Below the pieces are notes generated by a model. The model made no database searches and had not been told where the DNA came from. It was given only the letters and a program-made list of their open reading frames with translations. A DNA stretch of 64,000 nucleotides from Achatina immaculata (lineage: Eukaryota > Mollusca > Gastropoda > Stylommatophora > Achatinidae), in the NCBI GenBank assembly GCA_009760885.1, contig CM019708.1, forward strand, positions 806,001-870,000. Direction: 5' to 3'. Made by a program: the position numbers and the translations under genes. Of this stretch, positions 22,512 through 32,932 are shown piece by piece (the stretch's first letter is position 1; every line of letters begins with the position of its first letter).

Positions 22512-22711
22512 TCTTCCATGGGTGTCAAAGTTAAACAGAAACTTTGGAGGTTACTTTTCCTGTGATACATGCAGAAAGATTGTCGCATTTTGAATTTAGT
22601 TCCCTCGTGGAGTAATCAAAGATTTGTCTGTTTTGACACGAAAAGTCAGTTTCATTACTAATGTCCACATTGTAAAGTGCAAACTTTTATCAGATTACCT
22701 TCCTGCTGTCG
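22382..22711 (+). repeat. 330-bp direct duplication, right copy
   Basis: Near-identical to 21148-21477. The sequence after it (CGGAAATATATTACC) is the likely continuation of the pre-insertion locus. The near-lack of divergence implies a recent event. Confidence 0.93.
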
Positions 22712-22839
22712 CGGAAATATATTACCATATTTTTTAGTCCTTCTGATCACACGACAGAGGCCTGGGTACACCTGATGAAATAAGACTTCTAATTTCTTGT
22801 AAAAAATATACACAGACTTGTAGTTCTAGGGGTACGTTG

Positions 22840-23590
22840 TATATTTTTATGTTTCCAATTATATTTATCCTGGGAGTAAGTTTTTATGTTTCCTGTTTCC
22901 AATTCTATTTAGTTCTAGGGGTTAAGTTCTTTTTTTTTTTATTTTTCCGTTTTATATTTAGTTGTAGGGGTAAGTTTTGTTTTTCTTGTTTCCAATTCTG
23001 TTTATTTGTAGGGGGTAAGTTTTATGTTTCTTGTTTCCAATTCTATTTAGTTCTAGGGGTAAGTTTTATGTTTCTTGTTACGAATTCTGTTTAGTTCTAG
23101 GGGTAAGTTTTATATTTCTTGTTTCCAATTCTATTCAGTTCTTAAAGGTGAGTTATATTTTTTTAATCTTTTCAATTCTATTTAGTTCTAGGGGTAAGTT
23201 TTATATTTCTTGTTTCCAATTCTATTCAGTTCTTAAAGGTGAGTTATATTTTTTTCATCTTTTCAATTCTATTTAGTTCTAGGGGTAAGTTTTATTTTTC
23301 TTGTTTCCAAATCTATTTAGTTCTAGGGGTAAGTTTATTTCTTGTTTCCAATTCTATTCAGTTCTTAGGGGTGAGTTATATTTTTTCACCTTTTCAATTC
23401 TATTTAGTTCTAGGGGTAAGATATATTTTTCGTGTTTCTAATTCTATTGAGTTCTAGGGGTAAGTTGTATATTTTCATAATTCCAATTCTATTTAGTTCT
23501 AGGGGTAAGTTATATTTTTTTCATGTTTCCAGTTCTGTTTCGTTCTAGAGGTAGGTTATTAAGTTACATTTTTTTCACATTTCCAGTTCT
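22840..23590. repeat. 44-bp minisatellite
   Basis: About 16 units of AATTCTATTTAGTTCTAGGG then GTAAGTTTTATATTTCTTGT plus TTCC. A variant with TTCTTAAAGGTGAG alternates with the main type around 23130-23280. Confidence 0.96.
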
Positions 23591-23594
23591 ATTT

Positions 23595-26205
23595 TACACT
23601 TTTGGTTATAGTCCATACCAGAACCACTTTCAACAGTTTCTCTTTGGATTACTTCACGAGGTTTTGGGGTTTGTTTTTCTTCTATAGAGTTGTATAATTT
23701 CTGCATGCAACAGTTTTTAAGCAAAGCTTACAGCTGTGCTTCATATTAATTCCCGCAAAATGTTAATAATATTTACAATATTTATTCTTGTTGTTTATCT
23801 CGCGGAAAAGCAGTGGCAAGTGGAAATAACGCCTGCAAGACTATGCTGCATACTTTCATTAAAATGACGCAACAAATTGTTGATTTTTTCGCAGATTTTG
23901 ATGTTGAATTTTGCACGTGAGTTGAAAGCAAGAACAGCAGGAACTGTTTATCTCAGAAAAGCTTTGCTATTATAAAAGTGTAACGTCCAGTAACGACGTA
24001 ACAGTCGAAAAGGACAGAAACAAATAGAGGAAGCTCTTATATACTTCTTGGCCATATTCAATTTAAAAAACTGATTTCCAAAATTCGTTTAGAGGAAACC
24101 AACGGGACACTCGTTCACACTTGTAGATCAGTTAAGTTTATATTTTAATATTAAATAATATATTTTATAGTTATATTATCAGTTAAGTTTATATACGGTC
24201 ATAACAATTTGGGCCAATCATATGTAAGTGTTCGTGAACATATTCTCTACGCAGAAAACAGCAGCAAATGACAAAACAAAACAAAAAAAATAACGCGTAA
24301 ACTAAAAATGAAACTAGCTACCGGTTTAACTTCATGGTTCCAGAAAAAACAAAACAAAAACCTAAATATTACGCGAAGATGATTATAACGTCATCGAGTC
24401 GTCTGATGAAACATATTCCTCTTGTTCTTGGTCATCTCTTGTGTTTGTCACGTGCGTGCCCCGAGGATCAAGATGTGACAAGTGATAGTACTTCGCTGGG
24501 TTTTTCTTTTTTTAATATAGTTTCACACATTTTCTGAAATTTGGGAGTTCTGCCAAATTTTCCCATCCTGCAGTCTCGTTTCACTGTATTTTCTAACATT
24601 CACTCGTGTTTGTTATATTTTCCATTTCGTGGCTACGTTTTATCATATTTTCTAACAAACAGCACAGTCTGATATATTTTCTTACGTGTGGTCGAGTTTT
24701 GGCGCATTTTCTGACATACTTTCATAATAAACTATATTTTCAAACTCAAACATTTCTATTGTTGACTTTTTTCACACCTCAAGTTCGTGAATTCTAGAAT
24801 TATGCAGAACTAGTATTTTAGACGGTATTCACGAAAACAGAGCAGAAGATGAGGAAATGGAGTAATGAAGAATAGTAATCTTGCGTCGTGCAGTAAGCTT
24901 AGGATATTCTAATTATTGCATTGGACAGATTTTGAATGTGGGGAGTAGAACTTACCGTCTCTTTCGTAAACCGTGAAATAGGCTATCTTGTCCAATCTCT
25001 GCTGCAGATAGATGACAAGATCTCCAGTGCTCGTAGTGATGACATTTGGAACCAGCCGTCCTTTGCTGCTTCATTGTTTCCTTGGTTGCGAATGACAGCG
25101 ACAAAGGGTCTCTGGCCATATCTCTGAAATCTGTGAAAGGACTAAGTGAAGGTAAGTGTCACAGCGTTTTCTCCACTGTTTCTCTTACCAACATTATACG
25201 GGGTGTTTCATAATGATGGGACGCATTTTAAACTGAAGCACATTTAATATAGAATAACACACAAGATAACATGAGTTCGTAACAATGTTTAAGGTTTGAA
25301 ATATCACATCCCCTAAATCTTCACCACATGGAAGACAACAGTGTCTCTGTTAATCATCCCCGTCATATCGTGGTGCAGCACGCCAGCTGTAATGGCCGCT
25401 ATGCTTTGTCATTATGAAATACCCTTGAAGGAACATTGTTATGAGCTCGTGTATCTTGGGTATGTATTACACACATTCTATACTAAATGCTTTTGTCCCA
25501 GTCCTACACTGTCTTGTCTTGTCTTCTTCCTCTTATACCTTTTGGTGTTGAGGGGACAAATAGACGTCTCTGTGGGGCTCGACGTTTTGCTTCATATAAT
25601 GGGGTATTTAATGCTGTTGTAGTTTCCTCCCTCCGTCTCCTGCGTGGGCGACCTCTTCCTCTGTTACCTACAAATCTTTAGTGTGAATGTCCAGTCCTAG
25701 ATAACTGCTGTTTAAAACGAGTCCCACCCTTACGAATCGTCCTTTATAAGGTCAGTGCAGTAATCCCGCTGCAATAAATAGTTTTCTCTTCCTTTCTTTC
25801 AGCAGTTTCATCCAGTACCAAAGTAGACAATGAAACCGTTTCAACTTTCGTGTTACTCTTTCAGAAATGTACGGAAAAGAACAAGAAGATAAGAGTAAAG
25901 CTAAACCACGTGATAGAAAAAAAAAAGATATAATATTACTTATAGAAAAAGGATGGGGGGGGGGGGGAAATGAAACATTACTTTGCTGGCTGTGAGACCG
26001 AAAGAATTTCCACCTTGTGCGTTTATCCCAGAGTTACTTTTCTTCCTACCAGACAAAAATAACCAAAACCCACACAAAAATGTTTATAATAAACACATCC
26101 GCCATTGTGTTATAGGGAAATGTAATATCTATAATTAATGTTTTTTTTTTACATTAAAATTTGAATCTCCACAAACTAGATTTTAAAAAAAGGTTCTTAT
26201 GTTAC
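23595..26205. other. AT-rich stretch, no gene recognised
   Basis: Holds a degenerate ~45-bp repeat around 24530-24760 (ATATTTTCTAAC-like core), a lone terminus-like motif at 25196 (TATACGGGGTGTTTCATAAT), a G-run at 25954-25967 and TTATTA runs from 26205. Frames at 24936-25127 and 25341-25681 show no domain I recognise. Confidence 0.5.
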
Positions 26206-26224
26206 GTTATTTATTATTATTATT

Positions 26225-26395
26225 GGGCGTCTGAATGGCGAAGTGGTTAGTGCACTGGTCTCTCATGGCGAAGGTCGGGGGTTCGAATCCGGCCGGAGGC
26301 GCTCCAGTCACCCAGCTGTAGAAATATACAGCACTAACACCATATCCCTATGTGCCTCTAAGGCATGAGAGGATTTATCCTTTTTTACCCTTTTA
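26225..26395 (+). mobile_element. tRNA-derived SINE, type I (internally deleted)
   Basis: The 5' tRNA-like head has an A box (TGGCGAAGTGGTTAGTGCAC) and a perfect B box (GGTTCGAATCC, 26280-26290) about 45 bp later, in the spacing of an RNA polymerase III promoter. The body keeps only the two ends compared with the copy at 44480: CACCCAGCT, then ACTAACACCATATCCCTATG and CTCTAAGGCATGAGAGG. It is flanked by TTATTA runs on both sides. Confidence 0.85.
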
Positions 26396-26815
26396 TTATT
26401 ATGATGATGTTATTTATTATTATTATTTAATTTCTTAAAATTATTATTAGTATTATTATGTTATTTATTATTATTATTTAATTTCTTTAAATATTTGAAG
26501 TGGCTAACATTAAACACAGAGTTAATGATTTGAACTGCAGCACACTCTTGGGTTTACTATGACCGCCAGTGTTACAGTGCATCAGCAAATGTTATATATA
26601 GATGAGTAGTCGTTTTCTTCTGTTCATTCTCCCTGGTTGGGAAAATAGTGATGCAGGTAATTTAACTATTAATTCTGTCTGCTGCGTCCAACCTGCACGA
26701 GGTGTGAGGACCGCTTCATGCAACATCCTCTACCTACAGCTTCTTATGTCCACGTAACTCAATTCCTAATATTTCAAACGGTTTGCTTTTTTTTTTTTTA
26801 ATTCAAGGTAACCGT
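26395..26815. other. AT-rich stretch, no gene recognised
   Basis: (TTA)n runs at 26395-26490, then plain sequence with a poly-T run at 26788-26800. Confidence 0.5.
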
Positions 26816-26819
26816 ACAT

Positions 26820-27400
26820 TTGTCTTGTCTTGTCTTGTGCTATCTCCCTGTAACTGCGAGCTGGTGTTCTTTACAGCCGATGCTGTGAAGATGTTGAGCT
26901 ACAGCATCGTATCGGCCTGGGGGGCGGATTATGGCAGCTACTTTTTTCCTGGGGTTATTTTGGGCGCTGATTCAGAAAATTACATTGGATAGACCACATC
27001 AGCTCTAGTTTCTTAGATATGGTTGGCATCAGCTCTAGTTTCTCAGATATGGTTGGCATCAGCTCTAGTTTCTTAGATATGGTTGGCATCAGCTCTAGTT
27101 TCTTAGATATGGTTGGCATCAGCTTTAGTTTCTTAGATATGTTTTTCGGCTAAAAATCAGGGGTTGTGCAATGTTTCTTTAGCAGACTCCACCACCATGG
27201 GGACTATGACGATCCCTGCCCCGTTAGTCAGGCTAGGCCTGATACTGGGGTGGGGGGCACCAACGGAGAGGTGGGGACAGGGTCTTGGTCAGCTAAGGTT
27301 TGCTAACCCTGACGCTGGCATATCAACTATGGGTCGTTACTTGCCTAATTGGACATCGCCTTCACCCCCCAGTAAACTTACAGCACTGTGCTCTGTCACT
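26820..27400 (+). mobile_element. family R interspersed repeat, copy R4, interrupted by a minisatellite
   Basis: Starts with three CTTGT units and follows the family order up to GGCAGCTACTTTTTT (26945). Then ~195 bp of foreign sequence (about 26950-27145) replace the usual TCAGTCCCGGGGTACAG, after which CGGCTAAAAATCAGGGG resumes the family order through AGCAGACTCCACCACCATGG to TCGCCTTCACCCCC. The shared frame is partly kept (PTERWGQGLGQL). Confidence 0.85.
26950..27145. repeat. 30-bp minisatellite inside R4
   Basis: A leader (CCTGGGGTTATTTTGGGCGC, then CATTGGATAGACCACATCAG) is followed by about five units of AGCTCTAGTTTCTTAGATAT plus GGTTGGCATC. The same leader and units occur at 28217-28490, outside any R copy. 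Confidence 0.93.
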
Positions 27401-27469
27401 TACTGATATCTAAACCCCGTGGTCGGATTAACAAATATCTCTTCCGTGTGAGATCTCTTCCTCCTCTTC

Positions 27470-27960
27470 TTCTTCTTCTGATATAAAGGTAGACATAGGT
27501 GTATGTTTCAGTTTTACAAAAAAAGATAGAAACAATGAGAAAAGTGGGCAGAAACAAGATGTCAGAAAGAAAGGGTGAACAAGTATAAAGGAAGAACATG
27601 CAGACATTCAATATTTCGGCAAAAGCATGTTTTCAGGGACCATATACAAAAACAACACAGCAGATGAAAAACACGAAAAACAGATGAAAAATTAAACACT
27701 TAATTTTTGGGTATCCTCCTTGAACGAAGTATACTAGAAATGGTGTTTTGCTATCATTGTTGGATGTTATTCATCTGTTCGTGCTCATCTTACTTTCTGT
27801 CATTCTCGTCCTTGGCCACTTTCCTCCACAATATATCTCTGTCTACCTTTATTACTAGAACCTGTTTTACCGATGTGGTAATTTTTTTAGTTCTTATTTG
27901 TGAAATTCACTTACTTCTTACATCTTTTGTGAAAGAGTTTCTCTTCTCAGGCCACACTGC
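27470..27960. mobile_element. foldback element F2
   Basis: Second member of the F1 family. The left arm (about 27470-27630) contains AGTGGGCAGAAACAAGATG and CAATATTTCGGCAAAAGC. The right arm (about 27720-27900) is an imperfect reverse complement containing CATCTTACTTTCTGTCATTC and CTTTATTACTAGAACCTG, whose complement matches the F1 left arm start. About 70-90 bp separate the arms. Confidence 0.7.
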
Positions 27961-27984
27961 AGGTAATCCCGTTCTGACATCCAA

Positions 27985-28190
27985 AATCTGAATCAAGACA
28001 TCTTGTCACTGAGACAACTGAACTTTTTTTGTGATTGGATATATTATCATTGCGACATTTGGATCAATTCTTTTGAAGTGGACATCTTGTCATTGGGACA
28101 TTTGAATCCATTCGTGCAAGTGGATATTTTGTCATTGAGACAACTGACCCTTTTTCTTGCAAGCGGACATCTTACACATCCCAACACATT
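27985..28190. repeat. ~43-bp degenerate minisatellite, first locus
   Basis: Four to five diverged units with GACATCTTGTCATTGGGACA and TTGCAAGCGGACATCTTA cores. Same unit family as 30045-30665. Confidence 0.85.
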
Positions 28191-28216
28191 TTTTTCCTTG
28201 GTGACTTGGTTTTTAG

Positions 28217-28490
28217 GTCTTCTCCTGGGGTTATTTGGAGCGCTGATTCAGAAAATTGCATTGGATAGACCATATCAGACTCTAAGTTTCTTAGATATGA
28301 TCGGCATCAGTTCTAGTTTCTTAGATATGGTTGGCATCAGCTCTAGTTTCTTACATATGGTTGGCATCAGTTCTGGTTTCTTAGATATGGTTGGCATCAG
28401 CTCTAGTTTCTTAGATATGGTTGGCATCAGCTCTGGTTTCTTAGATATGGTTGGCATCAGCTCTAGTTTCTTAGATATGGTTGAAGTTAT
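28217..28490. repeat. 30-bp minisatellite, second locus
   Basis: The leader CTCCTGGGGTTATTTGGAGC, then CATTGGATAGACC, then about seven units of AGTTTCTTAGATATGGTTGG plus CATCAGCTCT. Related to the array embedded in R4. Confidence 0.95.
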
Positions 28491-28494
28491 AAAA

Positions 28495-29005
28495 TTTCAA
28501 TCCGCTCTTTAACAAATATCTTCTCCTGAACTAGGATGTCATAACAAGCTGTCTTATTTGAATGGGAAATTTATGTGTTTATTATAACCACTTTTTTTGT
28601 GTACAATGACCTTTACACAACCATTCCCTATTTCCTTTCCTATAATGCACACTGGCATAAAAACGTAGAGCTCAAATGAAAAAAATCGCTTTTGTTTTGT
28701 TTTATTATATGACTATGTGCAAAAAATTAAGATAGTAAATCATGATTTTCGTAGACCATAAACTTGTATTTCAAAGATTTCTCAGCCTGATCTGTTTAAA
28801 ACAGTTGCGCTATATAATAGTTATGGTCTTATGGGAGGCGTGTGTATATTCCCACTCATATCACTTTATTTTTGCAAACCGAACGCCGTAGAGGTTATGG
28901 CTACTTCAAGAAGGAGCTGCCGACGTATTTTGCTATAATTGTGGGGAGTACACGCTGAAAACAAACAGGAAACCTATGTAATCAGTTAACTTTTTGTAGC
29001 ACGAG
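28495..29005. other. AT-rich stretch, no gene recognised
   Basis: No motif recognised. Confidence 0.45.
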
Positions 29006-29007
29006 TT

Positions 29008-29166
29008 AGAATCATACTGCCACCACTTCATATAAAGTTAGAATCATACTGCCACCACTACTTATAAAGTTAGAATCATACTGCCACCACTACATATAAA
29101 GTTAGAATTATACTACCACCACTTCATATAAAGTTAGAATCATACTGCCACCACTACATATAAAGT
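29008..29166. repeat. 32-bp minisatellite
   Basis: Five units of AGTTAGAATCATACTGCCAC plus CACTACATATAA. Confidence 0.95.
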
Positions 29167-29183
29167 TAAGTCTGATTAAACAA

Positions 29184-29702
29184 TTGGTAACGGCTTTGAA
29201 TAAAGCCGTTTCGTGCATTGAATACATAGTGTATAAGTTACCCGGACCTACCATGGAAAAACTGAAGACAGGAATTTTCGATGGTCCACAGATCAGACAA
29301 CTTATAAATTACCCATATTTCATAGCATCAATGAATGAAATCGATTCGTGTGCCTGGTCTTCATTTGTTCTTGTTGTGAAAAGCTTTCTTGACAACAAGA
29401 AGGCAGACAACTACACACAGCAGAGGATATGGTCTTTCATTTCAACAGGCTTGGCTGTAACATGAGTGTTAAAATCCATTATCTGCACATTCACTTAGAT
29501 CGCTTTCCGGAGAACCTTGGTGACTTAAGCGAAGAGCAAGGTGAAAGATTTCACCAAGACATCAAAAACAATGGAAGACAGATACCAAGGCAGATGAGAT
29601 GCACACATGATGGCAGACTATTGCTGGAATCTTATGCTAGATTGTCCTGGCAGATCCCACTCTCGGAAGTCTTACAAAAGGAGCTTCTTGTGCGTCGATT
29701 GA
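29184..29702 (+). pseudogene. transposon-derived ORF fragment with GERFHQDI motif
   Basis: A plus-strand frame reads LKTGIFDGPQIRQLI, then CAWSSFVLVVKSFLDNKKAD. After a shift near 29430 it continues LGCNMSVKIHYLHIHLDRFP, then SEEQGERFHQDI. After another shift near 29565 it ends with MMADYCW. I recall this order (VGPQIR, W.SF..VV..FL.N.KA, LGCNMS.K.HFLHSHLD, GERFHQDI, ADYCW) from high-copy uncharacterised, probably transposon-borne proteins of many invertebrates. No start or upstream domain is present. The fragment is frameshifted twice, so it is a relic. Confidence 0.6.
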
Positions 29703-29705
29703 GTG

Positions 29706-29812
29706 GAAAGTTTGTTTCGCAAACTTGCGCTTTTTGTACGAAATTTGTTTCGCAAACTTGCGCTTTTTGTACGAAATTTGTTTCGCAAACTTGCGCTTTT
29801 TGTACGAAATAA
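29706..29812. repeat. 33-bp triplication at the 3' end of the ORF fragment
   Basis: Three near-identical units of TTTGTTTCGCAAACTTGCGC then TTTTTGTACGAAA. Each contains the short palindrome TTTCGCAAACTTGCG-like core. Confidence 0.93.
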
Positions 29813-30044
29813 GTAAAATTTCATGTAGTACACTTTTCAGTTATTAATATATTTCCTTCATGCTTAAAAGATATTAATGTAAACGCTACATTAAAATATC
29901 CTGATTTGTTATGGGTGAGCAGTGTGAAGAGTGGTATATGGCATATGTTCTGTATCTAAAAAACTAGAGCTAACAGGAGGAAACTTGTGCTAGTTTTGGA
30001 ATCAGCAGATCAGATATACCCAGAAACAGGTCTAACATTTGAAG

Positions 30045-30665
30045 CACCAAAATGTGTTTTGGCTAGTGTTATTGCTGAGACATCTGAACCTTGGTTTGCA
30101 AGCGGACGATTTAACATTGAAACATTGAAACCCTTTCTTGCAAGTGGACTTACTATTGGGGCACTTGAACATGTTCTTGTAAGCTGATCTATTATTGAAA
30201 CACTTGAACCTTTTCGTGCAGGCAAACATCTTATTATTAACATTATTTAACCTTTTCTTACAGGCAAACATCTTATTATTAACATTATTGAACCTTTTCT
30301 TACAGGCAAACATCTTATTATTGTGGCTCTTAAACCTTTTCTTGCAGACAAACATCTTATCACTGACATTATTGAACTTTTTCTTGCAGACAAATATCTT
30401 ATCATTGACACTATTGAACTTTTTCTTGCAGAAAAACATCTTTTCACTGACATTATTGAACCTTTTCTTGCAGACAAACTTATTGTGGCTATTGAACCTT
30501 TTCTAGCAGAAAAACTTTTTGTGGCTATTGAACCTTTTCTTGCAGACAAACTTATTGTGGCTATTGAACCTTTTCTTGCAGACAAACGTATTGTGGCTAA
30601 TTGAACCTTTTCTTGCAGAAGAACATCTTATCACTGAAACAGTTGAGCTTTCTCTTGCTGACAGA
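30045..30665. repeat. ~43-bp minisatellite, second locus
   Basis: About 15 units of CTTTTCTTGCAGACAAACAT then CTTATCACTGACATTATTGA plus AC, degenerate at the left and homogeneous between 30190 and 30620. A shortened 36-bp variant (CAAACTTATTGTGGCTATTG) dominates the right end. Confidence 0.95.
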
Positions 30666-31204
30666 CATTGAAGCGCTTGAACTTTTGTATGAAGAATCTA
30701 CTTCCGTTCAAATCCTGGTTTATTAAGCCGTTCGGTGTCAAACAGCAAATGAATTAACCCAGTTGTTTTCAGTAGAAATCAAACACGACATGGTCTAAAT
30801 AAGTATGTTGTATCTAATTTGAAGAAACAGTTTGTTTCAATTCTAGGAGTTAACCAGTGATAAGTTTTTTTTTTATCTCATTTAACATTATAAAAACGTA
30901 TATTATAACACTTCTTATAGAAATGAAGTACAAATTTTTCCAGTGAGAAACAGCGAAGCTCTCGCCCAGTAATGTGATTTATGGTTCTTGTAGAAGCCAG
31001 AAAACATGCCATGATGAAATATTGCATAAGAAAAAAAAGAAGCATCTGTTGTTATTTACTTTATAATAATTCGGTAACTGCTGAAATAATCATTGTTTCA
31101 TCTTTCTAAACTGTAAATCATCATGTTCTATTTGCATTTGATAAGGCTGAATTGTTATTTAATTATTTGTAACATATATTAGGAGATAGAAGTGGTCTCG
31201 GAGT
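30666..31204. other. AT-rich stretch, no gene recognised
   Basis: No motif recognised. Confidence 0.45.
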
Positions 31205-31205
31205 T

Positions 31206-31552
31206 AACGAGTTGTGTTAGTGCGTCCATGTGGTAACTTGGTTCTCTGACGTCTGTCGAGTACGTCCATGTGGTAACTTGGTTCTCTGACGTCTGTCGAG
31301 TACGTCCATATGGTAACTTGGTTCTCTGACGTCTTTCGAGTACGTCCATATGGTAACTTGGTTCTCTGACGTCTTTCGAGTATGTTCATGTGGTAACTTG
31401 GTTCTCTGATGTCTGTCGAGTACGTCCATGTGATAACTTGGTTCTCTGACGTCTGTCGAGTACGTCCGTGTGGTAACTTGGTTCTCTGACGTCTGTCGAG
31501 TACGTCCGTGTGGTATCTTGGTTCTCTGACGTCTGTCGAGTACGTCATCTAG
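31206..31552. repeat. 40-bp minisatellite
   Basis: About 8.5 units of GTCTGTCGAGTACGTCCATG then TGGTAACTTGGTTCTCTGAC. Two units share a TTTCGAG variant. The unit lacks minus-strand stops in more than one frame, which explains two overlapping minus frames of more than 110 codons. Confidence 0.97.
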
Positions 31553-31554
31553 TG

Positions 31555-32890
31555 AAATATTTCCAATATTGTTGGCGTTTATCATCAGCGTCTTAACAAG
31601 TCAATTCTTTGTCTGCTCTGACGTGTTAAGAAAGGTGGAATATCAAGCGATAAAGAGGTTAACCTCAAACGTCGCGTGGAATTTCAACTTACTACCCAAA
31701 AGGAAGCATAAAGTACGCCCAAAAATATGATATCATTTGTTGAGCTAGTTCGAGACTTTCAGCCTGCCCCTACACTAACACTCATGATGTATGCCAAAAC
31801 TACCATCTTCCCTCCCTTTGTAAAAGGGAAGGAAGTTTTTGGGGTTTTTTAAAAATCGTAACAACAACAACAACACACACCTTTTTCCCTATAATTAGCG
31901 GTTCCCAAAATTTGATCACAGGAACTCCGAGGAAGGCTTGACAGAAGATTTTTATGATAAATGTTGGATTATAATGAAGTGACATTTACAGATAAATTTT
32001 AGTATTTAGTAGTATTTACGTCATGTTAAAAGCACTGAAATAGTAGTGTTAACTTTCGGTGTTTCTAAACATCTGTTTTCTATGCCGTTGCTCACTTGAT
32101 ACTTTAGGATGATGGGTCTTGTGTCATTACTGGTCTAGGGTCACGCTAAAAATAAAAAAAAAAAGGTTGGGACCTTCAGAGTTTATCTTTAGCTTTGGGT
32201 TTGTTTGTTTGTTTTGTTCTTCAAAAGTCAAAGGAATTTCTGTGTCCAAATCCGTTTTCAGACCATCTTCTCTGATATATGTGAAACGTGACAGTTTCTG
32301 GACTTCATGGAGCCGAATTTGGAATTGGACGATCGTAACTTAGGTCGCCGTAACAGGTTTTTGTCCTGTTCCCTATGACCACATGTATAGGGGGCTGTTA
32401 GTTTCGCGAGAGGACTAGATCAGACAGGGCAGTGTTTTTGGCCCGTCACCCCCACCTGTGTTGTGTCCTACCCTTCGGGAGCCCATGAACAGTTGTTAGA
32501 TATGGTTACATATATAAAAGAGTAAACATATAAATATACACAAAGCCACTGCAGTAAAGCTGTGATAAAATAAAATTTTAAAACTAAATCAAAAATAGGA
32601 ACAGCTTTATAAATTAACGAGCACACAGTTGCAATGTTTCGATGTAAACCTTAATCATACAAAAAACACACAGGACATAGAAATAGAGAAAGAGATGTAA
32701 GATATACATTCACATGAATTATGTATAACTACTAATAGGACACAAATATTATTAAAAAAGCGAGCACTTAGCTGTGACTTGTAAATAGCTGCGTCCAAAA
32801 GTGCGTGTGGTGAATGCTGTGTAAATATTTAAATGAAAACTTGTGAGGTATGTAGGCTGGTGAGTAAAGAGAGAATGGGGAAAGCGGAAA

Positions 32891-32932
<42 letters not shown>

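Noticed and set aside
26225..26302. Functional tRNA gene
   Set aside because: A and B boxes are good but no full cloverleaf with paired acceptor stem is formed, and the segment continues into a dispersed SINE body also found at 44480.
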